Part shown: piece after piece, positions 14,573-22,115 of the stretch | How the letters are laid out: the number at the start of each line of letters is the position of its first letter | Position numbering within the stretch: the stretch's first letter is position 1 | Assembly: GCA_945879625.1 (NCBI GenBank) | Contig: CAMCVA010000008.1 | Span: 1 to 64,000, forward strand | Origin: Flavobacterium psychrophilum | GTDB lineage: Bacteria > Bacteroidota > Bacteroidia > Flavobacteriales > Flavobacteriaceae | Direction of reading: 5' to 3' | DNA: 64,000 nt | The notes under the pieces: model-generated | Database searches by the model: none | Seen by the model: the letters and a program-made list of their open reading frames with translations, nothing else | What the model was told of the DNA's origin: nothing | Made by a program: the position numbers and the translations under genes

Positions 14573-15859
14573 ATGTTCGAATTCAAACTGCCCAAAATGG
14601 GCGAAAGCATTTCTGAAGCAACCGTACTCAACTGGCTAAAGTCAGTGGGCGATTATGTAGAAGCCGAGGAAATTATTTTGGAAGTCGCCACCGACAAGGT
14701 AGACAGCGAAGTGGCCTCACCTGTATCGGGTGTACTCACCGAAATTCGTTTTCAGAAGAACGACGTGGTGGAGGTAGGATCTGTGTTGGCGCTAATTAGC
14801 CCCCAAACCCCCAAAGGGGGCATGCCTAATCCTAGTAAAGATAGTTCAGTGGGAAGTGGGGAGTTGGAAGTGGGAAGCGTGAAGCAGGGAGTTGGAAGTG
14901 AAAAACGTGCAACACCACAACAGTCAACGGACAACTTCATCAGCCCTCTCATTATTTCCATCGCTCAAAAAGAAAATCTGTCTATTGAAGAATTGCAAAC
15001 CATTCCGGGTTCTGGTGTCGACGGGCGTTTGCAAAAAAGCGATGTATTCACTTATCTTAATAATAGAAAATATCCACTTCAAAGTCAAAAGTCCAAAGTC
15101 GAAAGTCCGAAGTCTACCTTCCCAAAACCTAAAATTAATTTTGTAGAAGGCAAAGACCACATCGTCGAAATGGATCGTATGCGCAAATTGATTGCCGATC
15201 ACATGGTCTATTCCAAGCAGACGTCGCCGCATGTGACGTCGTATATTGAGGTGGATGTGACCAATTTGGTGCAGTGGCGCAACGACAACAAGGCTGCTTT
15301 TCAGACTAAACACCAGCAAAAACTAACCTTTACCCCCGTTTTTGTGCAGGCCGTAGCACAAGCCATTGTTGATTTTCCGATGATCAATGTGTCGGTGGAT
15401 GAGAAAAATATTATCGTTCACCAAGATATTAATATCGGAATGGCCACCGCTTTGCCCTCGGGAAATTTAATTGTTCCAGTGGTGAAAAATGCCAATCAAA
15501 AAGACTTACTTGCCTTGGCCACAGACGTGAATACTTTGGCTGAAGCGGCTCGAACGAACCAATTAAAACCCGAACAAATACGAGGCAGTACCTTCACGAT
15601 TTCCAATGTGGGCACCTTTGGCAGTTTAATGGGAACACCCATTATCAATCAACCCGAAGTGGCCATTTTGGCTTTTGGCCTGATTAAAAAACGAGCCGAA
15701 GTGCTCAGCACGCCCCAAGGCGACGAAATTGCCATTCGCAGCATGATGTATTTGTCACTTTCCTTTGATCACCGCGTAGTCGATGGCTTTTTGGGCGGAT
15801 CCTTTTTGCGCAAAGTTGGCGATTACCTCGAACAATTTACCACTCAACAAACTATTTAA
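14573..15859 (+). CDS. 2-oxoacid dehydrogenase E2 (dihydrolipoamide acyltransferase), branched-chain type
   Basis: The E2 core transfers an acyl group from E1 to CoA. The N-terminal lipoyl domain has its lysine in EVATDKVDSEV (~residue 43). A peripheral E1/E3-binding domain (IAQKENLSIEELQTIPGSG) lies at ~125-165, and the catalytic domain at ~195-428 ends with the active-site SFDHRVVDGFLGG. Both linkers between domains contain spacer-type repeats translated in frame: 14,799-14,824 and 14,845-14,902 in the first, 15,078-15,118 in the second. Linkers tolerate such change. The aminotransferase gene follows after 14 bp and E1 after that, giving one unit. Substrate may be branched-chain or aryl 2-oxoacids. 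Confidence 0.9.
   Translation: MFEFKLPKMGESISEATVLNWLKSVGDYVEAEEIILEVATDKVDSEVASPVSGVLTEIRFQKNDVVEVGSVLALISPQTPKGGMPNPSKDSSVGSGELEVGSVKQGVGSEKRATPQQSTDNFISPLIISIAQKENLSIEELQTIPGSGVDGRLQKSDVFTYLNNRKYPLQSQKSKVESPKSTFPKPKINFVEGKDHIVEMDRMRKLIADHMVYSKQTSPHVTSYIEVDVTNLVQWRNDNKAAFQTKHQQKLTFTPVFVQAVAQAIVDFPMINVSVDEKNIIVHQDINIGMATALPSGNLIVPVVKNANQKDLLALATDVNTLAEAARTNQLKPEQIRGSTFTISNVGTFGSLMGTPIINQPEVAILAFGLIKKRAEVLSTPQGDEIAIRSMMYLSLSFDHRVVDGFLGGSFLRKVGDYLEQFTTQQTI
14799..14902 (+). repeat. Spacer-type phrase repeats inside the first linker of E2
   Basis: 14,799-14,824 is the CCCCCAAA-CCCCC-AAAGGGGG phrase seen at 9041-9063. 14,845-14,902 is a chain of GTGGGAAG, GGGGAGTTGGAAG and GGGAAGCGTGAAG units like the spacer at 483-516. 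Both stay in frame and encode a Gly/Ser/Val/Glu-rich linker. Confidence 0.75.
15078..15118 (+). repeat. AAGTC phrase repeats inside the second linker of E2
   Basis: About six units of AAAGTC/AAAAGTC/GAAAGTC follow in near-tandem, the same phrase as in spacers at 637-669 and 4328-4362 and inside paaI. They encode a Ser/Lys-rich linker (QSQKSKVESPKS) between the E3-binding domain and the catalytic core. Confidence 0.75.
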
Positions 15860-15873
15860 ACATCACGTAGATC

Positions 15874-16929
15874 ATGTCTTATTCTATTTCTATTACCAAA
15901 ACAACTTCTACTACTTTTCAAAATGTAGACATCAACAACATTCCTATGGGCATTGCCTTTACCGATCATATGTTTGTGTGTGATTACGAAAACGGAGCCT
16001 GGGTTAACCCAAGAATAGAGCCTTTGCGTGCCTTGCCGATGCATCCTGCTTCCATGGCTTTGCATTATGGACAAGCCATTTTTGAAGGCATGAAAGTAAC
16101 CATGGGCCAAGACCAAACCCCATTGTTATTCCGTCCAGAAAAAAATGCTGCCCGACTCAATAAAAGCGCCGACAGAATGGGGATGCCTGAGTTTCCAGAA
16201 GATTTGTTTTTGCAAGGCTTGTTGGAGTTTGTGCGCATCGAACGCAATTGGGTTCCTACCCAAGAGGGAAGTGCCTTGTATTTGCGTCCGTTTATGTATG
16301 CCGATGAGTCATTTATTGGCATGCGTGCCGCGACCCATTATAAATTTATCATCATGGCTTCTCCCGCCGGACCGTATTTTAATCGCCGCATTCGGTTGTA
16401 TGCCGAAACACATTATGTGCGTGCGGTCAATGGAGGAACTGGCGAAGCCAAAGCGGCTGGAAATTATGCTGCGGCCATTCGTCCTACTGAGTTTGCCAAA
16501 GCCAAAGGTTACGACCAAGTCTTGTGGTTAGATCCCAATCACTTTGAATATATCCAAGAAGTGGGAACTATGAATATATTCTTCAAAATTGCGGGCAAAT
16601 TCTACACGCCCGATTTGAGTGGGTCCATCTTGGCCGGAGTAACGCGCATGAGTGTAATCGAATTGTTGCGACTCAAAGGCTACGAAGTGATTGAACGCCC
16701 AATTTCCCTAACCGAAATTAAAACCGCCATCGCCGACGGCACACTCGAAGAAGGTTTTGGCGTGGGAACTGCCGTAGGAATTGCCTTGATTGAAGAAATT
16801 GGCAACGAAGAATTTAGCTTGCAGTTTCCCGAAACCAGTCCGGTGGGCGAAGAAATTAATGCGCAAATCAACGCAATAAAAGTGCAAAAATCGCCCGATG
16901 TGTTGAATTGGTTAGTGCCTGTTAACTAA
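15874..16929 (+). CDS. ilvE: Branched-chain-type amino acid aminotransferase
   Basis: A fold-type IV PLP aminotransferase of 351 residues. The PLP lysine lies in the conserved GGTGEAKAAGNYAAA block (~residue 190). Other family features are HYGQAIFEGMK near residue 70 and ILAGVTRMSVIELL near residue 255. It converts branched-chain, and in many bacteria aromatic, amino acids to 2-oxoacids. It sits between the E2 and E1 genes with gaps of only 14 and 16 bp, which couples transamination to oxidative decarboxylation. No ilv biosynthesis genes are nearby, so a catabolic role is more likely than a biosynthetic one. Confidence 0.9.
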   Translation: MSYSISITKTTSTTFQNVDINNIPMGIAFTDHMFVCDYENGAWVNPRIEPLRALPMHPASMALHYGQAIFEGMKVTMGQDQTPLLFRPEKNAARLNKSADRMGMPEFPEDLFLQGLLEFVRIERNWVPTQEGSALYLRPFMYADESFIGMRAATHYKFIIMASPAGPYFNRRIRLYAETHYVRAVNGGTGEAKAAGNYAAAIRPTEFAKAKGYDQVLWLDPNHFEYIQEVGTMNIFFKIAGKFYTPDLSGSILAGVTRMSVIELLRLKGYEVIERPISLTEIKTAIADGTLEEGFGVGTAVGIALIEEIGNEEFSLQFPETSPVGEEINAQINAIKVQKSPDVLNWLVPVN

Positions 16930-16945
16930 TATAATCCTTTTGTCC

Positions 16946-18991
16946 ATGCTCCCAAGATCCATACTCGAACGTGCATTTACCACCATGGCCACCGCCAAAG
17001 CCATGACTGCTTTGTACGAAGCTAATTTTAAAGTGGTGTCCAAATACGTGCACGCCACTTCTCGTGGGCACGAAGCCATCCAGATCGCGATGGCCATGCA
17101 ATTGTTGCCGCAAGATTATGCCTTTCCCTATTATCGGGACGATTCGATGTTGCTCGGTATTGGCATGCAGCCCTATGATTTGATGTTGCAATTGATGGCC
17201 AAAAAGGACGATCCGTTTTCCGGTGGCCGCACCTATTATTGCCATCCGAGTTTGAATATGGCCGATAAACCTAAAATCCCCCACCAATCCTCAGCTACCG
17301 GCATGCAAGCCATTCCAGCAACGGGTGCAGCCATGGGATTTTGGTACCAAGAAAATACAGGAATTTCTACTGAAAACGATGCCAAGCCATTCGTGGTTTG
17401 TTCGTTGGGCGATGCCTCCGTGACCGAAGGTGAAATTGCCGAAGCCTTTCAAATGGCGGCCTTAAAACAACTGCCCATATTATATTTGGTGCAGGACAAT
17501 GGCTGGGATATTTCGGCCAATGCCCAAGAAACCCGCGCCCAAAATGCCTTTGAATATGCCAAAGGATTTCATGGAATCGAAGCCATTTCGATTGACGACG
17601 CCAATTTTACCGAAAGCTATTTGGCCTTGCAAACCGTAGTGCAAACCATTCGCCAGGAGCGTCGACCTTTTTTGGTACACGCCAAAGTGCCTTTGCTCAA
17701 TCATCATACTTCGGGAGTACGCATGGAGTGGTACCGCGACGATTTGGAGGAAGCCCAATCTCGCGATCCCTATCCGGTTTTGATGAAACAATTGCTCGAT
17801 GCGGGTGTCAGTTTAGCAGAAATAAAAAATATAGAAAATACAGCAACTGCCCAAGTGCAAGCCGATTTTGATCGGGCCCAACTGGCCGAAGATCCTTCAC
17901 CAGCCGATTTATTTACGCACGATTTTGCGCCAACGCCCATTACCGCTGAGGTTGGCGAACGCAATCCGGAGCGGGAAGAAAAAGTGGTGATGGTAGATTG
18001 CGCCTTGTTTGCCGTTGAAGAACTGATGCGCAAACATCCCGAATGCTTGCTCTACGGACAAGATGTGGGTGCACGATTGGGAGGCGTTTTTCGCGAAGCC
18101 GCAACCTTGGCCCAAAAATTTGGCGATACCCGGGTGTTCAATACGCCCATTCAAGAAGCTTTTATTGTGGGTTCAACCGTAGGGATGTCAGCCGTTGGCT
18201 TGAAACCGATCGTGGAAGTTCAATTTGCCGATTACATTTGGCCGGGCCTCAACCAATTGTTTACCGAGGTGAGTCGTTCGTGTTATTTGTCTAATGGCAA
18301 ATGGCCGGTGAGCATGATTTTGCGGGTTCCCATTGGGGCTTATGGCAGTGGCGGACCCTATCATTCGTCTTCGGTAGAAAGTGTGTTGACCAACATTCGC
18401 GGCATCAAAATTGCCTACCCAAGTAACGGTGCCGATTTAAAAGGCTTGCTCAAAGCGGCCTATTACGACCCCAACCCGGTGGTGATTTTAGAACACAAAG
18501 GTTTATATTGGAGTAAAGTAAAAGGCACAGACGCCGCCCGCGTAAACGAACCTGCAGAAGATTACATCTTGCCTTTCGGCAAAGCCAATACCGTACAAGA
18601 GATCTGGGAACAAGAAACCGAAGAAACCATTTCGGTAATAACTTACGGCATGGGCGTGCATTGGGCGCTGAATGCCTCGGCCAACTTTAAAAACCAGGTA
18701 GAGATTGTCGATTTGCGCACGCTCTATCCCCTTGATGAAGCAGCTATTTTTCGTTCGGTGAAGAAAGCCAAGAAATGCTTGGTGGTAACCGAAGAACCTA
18801 CAAACAATTCGTTTGCCCGCAGTTTAGCCGGACTAATTCAGGAAAATTGTTTCCAACAGCTTGACGCACCGGTACTAGTGATCGGTTCAGAAAATATGCC
18901 TGCCATTCCGCTCAACAGTACTTTAGAATTCACTATGATTCCCAACGTGGACAAAGTGAGGTCGAAAATGGAGGAGTTGTTGGGGTATTAG
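16946..18991 (+). CDS. 2-oxoacid dehydrogenase E1, alpha and beta subunits fused
   Basis: A thiamine-diphosphate decarboxylase of about 681 residues. The alpha part (~1-330) has a TPP-binding segment GDASVTEGEIAEAF ... QDNGWDIS and a phosphorylation-loop-like NHHTSGVRMEWYRDD. The beta part (~350-681) has LLYGQDVGARLGGVFR, TPIQEAFIVGSTVGM and a C-terminal transketolase domain (VVTEEPTNNSFARSLAG). Fusion of both subunits in one chain is known in Bacteroidota. The ATG at 16,946 is used here; a TTG two codons upstream is less likely. It closes the E2-aminotransferase-E1 unit. The E3 dihydrolipoamide dehydrogenase is not in the window. Confidence 0.9.
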   Translation: MLPRSILERAFTTMATAKAMTALYEANFKVVSKYVHATSRGHEAIQIAMAMQLLPQDYAFPYYRDDSMLLGIGMQPYDLMLQLMAKKDDPFSGGRTYYCHPSLNMADKPKIPHQSSATGMQAIPATGAAMGFWYQENTGISTENDAKPFVVCSLGDASVTEGEIAEAFQMAALKQLPILYLVQDNGWDISANAQETRAQNAFEYAKGFHGIEAISIDDANFTESYLALQTVVQTIRQERRPFLVHAKVPLLNHHTSGVRMEWYRDDLEEAQSRDPYPVLMKQLLDAGVSLAEIKNIENTATAQVQADFDRAQLAEDPSPADLFTHDFAPTPITAEVGERNPEREEKVVMVDCALFAVEELMRKHPECLLYGQDVGARLGGVFREAATLAQKFGDTRVFNTPIQEAFIVGSTVGMSAVGLKPIVEVQFADYIWPGLNQLFTEVSRSCYLSNGKWPVSMILRVPIGAYGSGGPYHSSSVESVLTNIRGIKIAYPSNGADLKGLLKAAYYDPNPVVILEHKGLYWSKVKGTDAARVNEPAEDYILPFGKANTVQEIWEQETEETISVITYGMGVHWALNASANFKNQVEIVDLRTLYPLDEAAIFRSVKKAKKCLVVTEEPTNNSFARSLAGLIQENCFQQLDAPVLVIGSENMPAIPLNSTLEFTMIPNVDKVRSKMEELLGY

Positions 18992-19288
18992 TTGTCGGTT
19001 GTCGGTTGTCAGTTCTCGGTTGTCAGTAAATTAGTATACTAAGAACTTTTTGGGAGTTGTGAGTTATGAATGATGAGTGATTCTTCTAAGAACAGTCTTT
19101 TATATCATATTTTTAGTCTATTTATCTTTTTGGTTAGGGGTTAGAGTTTAGGTTGCGTTCTTAAAACAGTCTCTCATCTCACATCTTTTAATCTCACATC
19201 TAAAAACGTCCTTGCATTTGCTAAGAGCTATAAGCTGACAGCTAAAAGCTATAAACCAACAGTCGTTCTTAGTATACCACCCCAATTA
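18992..19288. other. Gene-free repeat spacer at the right end of the island
   Basis: The 297 bp contain TTGTCGGTTGTCGG/TTGTCAGT units (18,992-19,028), the right copy of the ~85-bp repeat (19,031-19,115), TCTCATCTCACATC units (19,170-19,205), AGCTATAAGCTGACAGC units (19,225-19,258) and a final GTTCTTAGTATAC. No gene was seen. The TGTCGGTTGTCGG phrase also occurs between rpoB and rpoC. Confidence 0.75.
19031..19115 (+). repeat. Dispersed ~85-bp repeat, right copy
   Basis: The order is TTAGTATACTAAGAAC, GAGTTATGAATGATGAGTGA, TTCTTCTAAGAACAGTC and an AT-rich tail. It is the plus-strand counterpart of the minus-strand copy at 1022-1107. Confidence 0.7.
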
Positions 19289-19819
19289 TTACTTCTTCTC
19301 CGGCGGATATTTCGCCAAGATCTCAGAAACAAATTCGGCAGCTACTTTGTCTTTTTTGGCTTGGTTACTCGTGAGGTATCCGGTTCCGTTGCCTTGCCAG
19401 AACAATTCTTTCTTTTTGGCGTCAATAAAGTCAATGGTTAAGACGCCTTCGGTGGTGGTGGTAACCGTAGCGTTATTCATCCCAAAATACGGATTCCAAC
19501 CGCGTCCCCAACCATAGCCATAACCCGCATTGAATTGGTTTACGTTTATATTTTTCTCTACTTTGGTGCTGATGTTTACCAAGAAATCGGGGTTCTCACT
19601 TTTGCTGAAACCTTTGGCTTGCAAGGTGGTGTCAATGGCGCGCAGGATGCGTTTTTTGTCTAAATCTGACAATTCTACTTTGTCGATGCCGGTTTTGTAG
19701 AAGGCATAGGTTTTGTAGGTGCTAAAATCGGTAGCTTTATCATAATCGGTAGCTACACTGATTGAACCGCAAGATGCTACTAGTAAAGCTAAAACAGGAA
19801 TAAGCGTTAAAATTTTCAT
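19289..19819 (-). CDS. DUF4136-like lipoprotein
   Basis: A 176-residue predicted lipoprotein with a signal peptide ending in a lipobox (LALLVASC, lipid on Cys ~17). The mature part resembles DUF4136 proteins (opening TDYDKATDFSTYKTYAFY, later AKGFSKSENPDFLVNIS and DFIDAKKKELFWQGNGTGYL). Members are small envelope lipoproteins of unknown role in Bacteroidota. I chose the ATG at 19,819 because the signal peptide starts there (MKILTLIPVL); upstream in-frame codons would spoil it. It is 16 bp downstream of hutU on the same strand. Confidence 0.85.
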   Translation of the reverse strand: MKILTLIPVLALLVASCGSISVATDYDKATDFSTYKTYAFYKTGIDKVELSDLDKKRILRAIDTTLQAKGFSKSENPDFLVNISTKVEKNINVNQFNAGYGYGWGRGWNPYFGMNNATVTTTTEGVLTIDFIDAKKKELFWQGNGTGYLTSNQAKKDKVAAEFVSEILAKYPPEKK

Positions 19820-19835
19820 GGGTTTATTTTTTAAA

Positions 19836-21818
19836 TTAACAATCAAATAAATTTTCATCTACCAGGTTGGGTAGGGTAACTTGCAACAAAGGCTGGCTTT
19901 CCATGGCGCGTTTGATGGCAAAGATGGCACCTTCATTTCTAGCCCAACTTCTGCGGGAAATTCCGTTGTTGACGTCCCAAAACAACATCGATTCCAAGCG
20001 GCGTTGGGCATCAGCCGATCCGTCGAGTACCAATCCAAAACCACCATTAATTACTTCGCCCCAACCTACGCCTCCTCCGTTGTGGATAGACACCCAGGTT
20101 GCGCCTCGAAAGCTGTCGCCAATTACATTTTGTATGGCCATATCGGCTGTAAAACGGGACCCGTCATAGATGTTAGAGGTTTCGCGGTAGGGCGAATCGG
20201 TACCTGAAACATCGTGGTGGTCGCGGCCAAGAATAATGGTTCCAATAGTTCCCGCAGCTATTGCTTTGTTAAATGCAGCAGCTATTTTCATTCTTCCTTC
20301 GGCATCGGCATACAAGATGCGGGCTTGCGAACCTACAACCAATTTGTTGGCTTGGGCGCCTTTGATCCATTGTATGTTGTCGGCCATTTGCTGTTGAATT
20401 TCAGCAGGGGCATTTAGTTTCAGTTGTTCCAAAACTGCACAAGCAAGTTGATCGGTTTTTTCTAAATCTTCAGGGTTTCCAGAAGCACAAACCCAACGGA
20501 ATGGTCCAAATCCGTAGTCAAAACACATGGGCCCCATAATATCCTGAACGTAGCTGTTGTATTTGAAATCAATGTGGTTTTCTGCAAAAACATCGGCTCC
20601 AGCTCTTGACGCTTCTAATAAAAATGCATTTCCATAATCAAAGAAATACGTTCCTTTTTCGGTGTGTTTATTGATGGCAGCAGCATGTCTACGCAACGTT
20701 TTTTGAACTTCTTCCTTAAATTTATCAGGATTAGTTGCCATTAAATCATTAGACTCTTCAAAGGAATAGCCCATCGGATAGTAGCCGCCCGCCCATGGAT
20801 TGTGCAAGGAAGTCTGATCAGAACCTAAATCGATAGGTACATTTTCTTGGTCAAATCGTTCCCAGACATCGACTACATTTCCCAAATAGGCAATAGAAAC
20901 TACTTCATTATTTTCTAGCGCTGTTTTAACTCGTGGAACTAATTGGTCAATGTTTTCAATTACTTCATTGATCCAACCTTGGGAATGACGAATGTGGGTG
21001 ATCTTGGGGTTTACTTCGGCACAAACCGTTACGCAGCCTGCGATATTGCCCGCTTTGGGTTGTGCACCGCTCATTCCTCCAAGTCCAGAAGTAACGAATA
21101 ATCCACCTTGTGGGGATTTTTTTATTTTTCTAAAACCGTTTAATACCGTAATGGTCGTACCGTGCACAATTCCTTGTGGCCCAATATACATATAACTGCC
21201 GGCGGTCATTTGGCCGTATTGGGAAACACCCAAGGCATTCATGCGTTCCCAATCGTCTGGTTTTGAATAATTAGGAATGACCATTCCATTGGTAACCACA
21301 ACACGAGGTGCGTCTGCATGCGAGGGAAATAATCCCATCGGATGACCCGAATACATCACCAAAGTTTGCTCGTCGGTCATCTCGGAAAGGTACTTCATAC
21401 AAAGCAAATATTGGGCCCAGTTCTGAAACACCGCTCCGTTTCCGCCATAGGTAATGAGCTCATGCGGATGCTGCGCCACGGCATAATCCAAGTTGTTTTG
21501 AATCATGAGCATGATGGCTTTCGCTTGTTCTGATTTTCCGGGGTATTCGGAAATTGGCCTAGCGTACATTTTATAATCAGGACGAAAGCGGTACATATAA
21601 ATTCTACCGTATTCAGCCAATTCGGCTTTAAATTCGGACAAGAGTGTAGCGTGGTGAATGGGATCAAAGTAGCGCAATGCATTTTGAAGGGCCAATTTGG
21701 TCTCGCTCGCACTTAGAATTTCTTTGCGTTTGGGCGCGTGATTGATGGCCAGATCAACCGGTTTTGATACAGGCAATTGTGCGGGTATTCCTTGTTGAAT
21801 TTGCTCTTGAAAGTTCAT
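19836..21818 (-). CDS. hutU: Urocanate hydratase
   Basis: A 660-residue NAD-containing enzyme that turns urocanate into imidazolonepropionate, the second step of histidine degradation. Characteristic blocks are MYSGHPMGLFPSH, TSGLGGMSGAQPKAGNIAG (NAD region), YNSYVQDIMGP, and near the C-terminus LGRDHHDVSGTDSPYRETS with GGGVGWGEVINGGFG. It is longer than the classical ~555-residue form, like other Bacteroidota members. The ATG at 21,818 (NFQEQIQQG) is the start. No hutH, hutI or hutG is nearby. A 61-residue Cys-rich gene lies 12 bp upstream in the same direction. Confidence 0.95.
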   Translation of the reverse strand: MNFQEQIQQGIPAQLPVSKPVDLAINHAPKRKEILSASETKLALQNALRYFDPIHHATLLSEFKAELAEYGRIYMYRFRPDYKMYARPISEYPGKSEQAKAIMLMIQNNLDYAVAQHPHELITYGGNGAVFQNWAQYLLCMKYLSEMTDEQTLVMYSGHPMGLFPSHADAPRVVVTNGMVIPNYSKPDDWERMNALGVSQYGQMTAGSYMYIGPQGIVHGTTITVLNGFRKIKKSPQGGLFVTSGLGGMSGAQPKAGNIAGCVTVCAEVNPKITHIRHSQGWINEVIENIDQLVPRVKTALENNEVVSIAYLGNVVDVWERFDQENVPIDLGSDQTSLHNPWAGGYYPMGYSFEESNDLMATNPDKFKEEVQKTLRRHAAAINKHTEKGTYFFDYGNAFLLEASRAGADVFAENHIDFKYNSYVQDIMGPMCFDYGFGPFRWVCASGNPEDLEKTDQLACAVLEQLKLNAPAEIQQQMADNIQWIKGAQANKLVVGSQARILYADAEGRMKIAAAFNKAIAAGTIGTIILGRDHHDVSGTDSPYRETSNIYDGSRFTADMAIQNVIGDSFRGATWVSIHNGGGVGWGEVINGGFGLVLDGSADAQRRLESMLFWDVNNGISRRSWARNEGAIFAIKRAMESQPLLQVTLPNLVDENLFDC

Positions 21819-21830
21819 GGGCAATGGATC

Positions 21831-22016
21831 TTATTTTTTGGTTGGTGTAAAACTGTCGGTTTTTTTGTCATAGCCATACGGGCAATGGCGGCAGCCACTT
21901 TTGCAACAGTAGCCGCGTTTCAAATGATGCTTTTCGGTAAAGCATTTGAATCCTTCGGGCGTGAAATAAAAATCTTCGCCTTCTACAGGGGGAGTTGCAT
22001 CGTTTTGTTTTGCCAT
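21831..22016 (-). CDS. Small Cys-rich DUF5522-like protein
   Basis: A 61-residue protein with a C-terminal cluster of cysteines (GYCCKSGCRHCPYGY) and the upstream motif EGFKCFTEKHHLKRG. This is the DUF5522 type, often seen as a short gene in Bacteroidota; the cysteines could bind a metal. The function is unknown. The start at 22,016 (MAKQND) is preferred because a -7-like element lies just before it. It precedes hutU by 12 bp and is probably co-transcribed. Confidence 0.75.
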   Translation of the reverse strand: MAKQNDATPPVEGEDFYFTPEGFKCFTEKHHLKRGYCCKSGCRHCPYGYDKKTDSFTPTKK

Positions 22017-22027
22017 GCCCAAAAGTA

Positions 22028-22035
22028 CAAATTTA
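22028..22035 (-). promoter_or_regulatory. -7 promoter element TAAATTTG before the DUF5522-like gene and hutU
   Basis: On the minus strand TAAATTTG matches the TAnnTTTG consensus exactly, 12 bases before the ATG at 22,016. The leader would be only a few bases long. No good TTG lies at the expected -33 distance, which lowers confidence. Confidence 0.4.
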
Positions 22036-22070
22036 GCCAGGAACAAAAATAGGGGTTTTGTTAAAAAAGA

Positions 22071-22097
22071 AAAGACCTTAGTTTCCCAAGGTCTTTT
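22071..22097. terminator. Bidirectional terminator downstream of the large T9SS protein gene
   Basis: AAAGACCTT (22,071-22,079) pairs with AAGGTCTTT (22,088-22,096) around an 8-base loop. On the minus strand the stem is followed by a T-rich run (22,070 down to 22,062). It is 19 bases after the stop codon at 22,116. Confidence 0.75.
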
Positions 22098-22115
22098 ACA
22101 GAAAATAAAGTGCTG

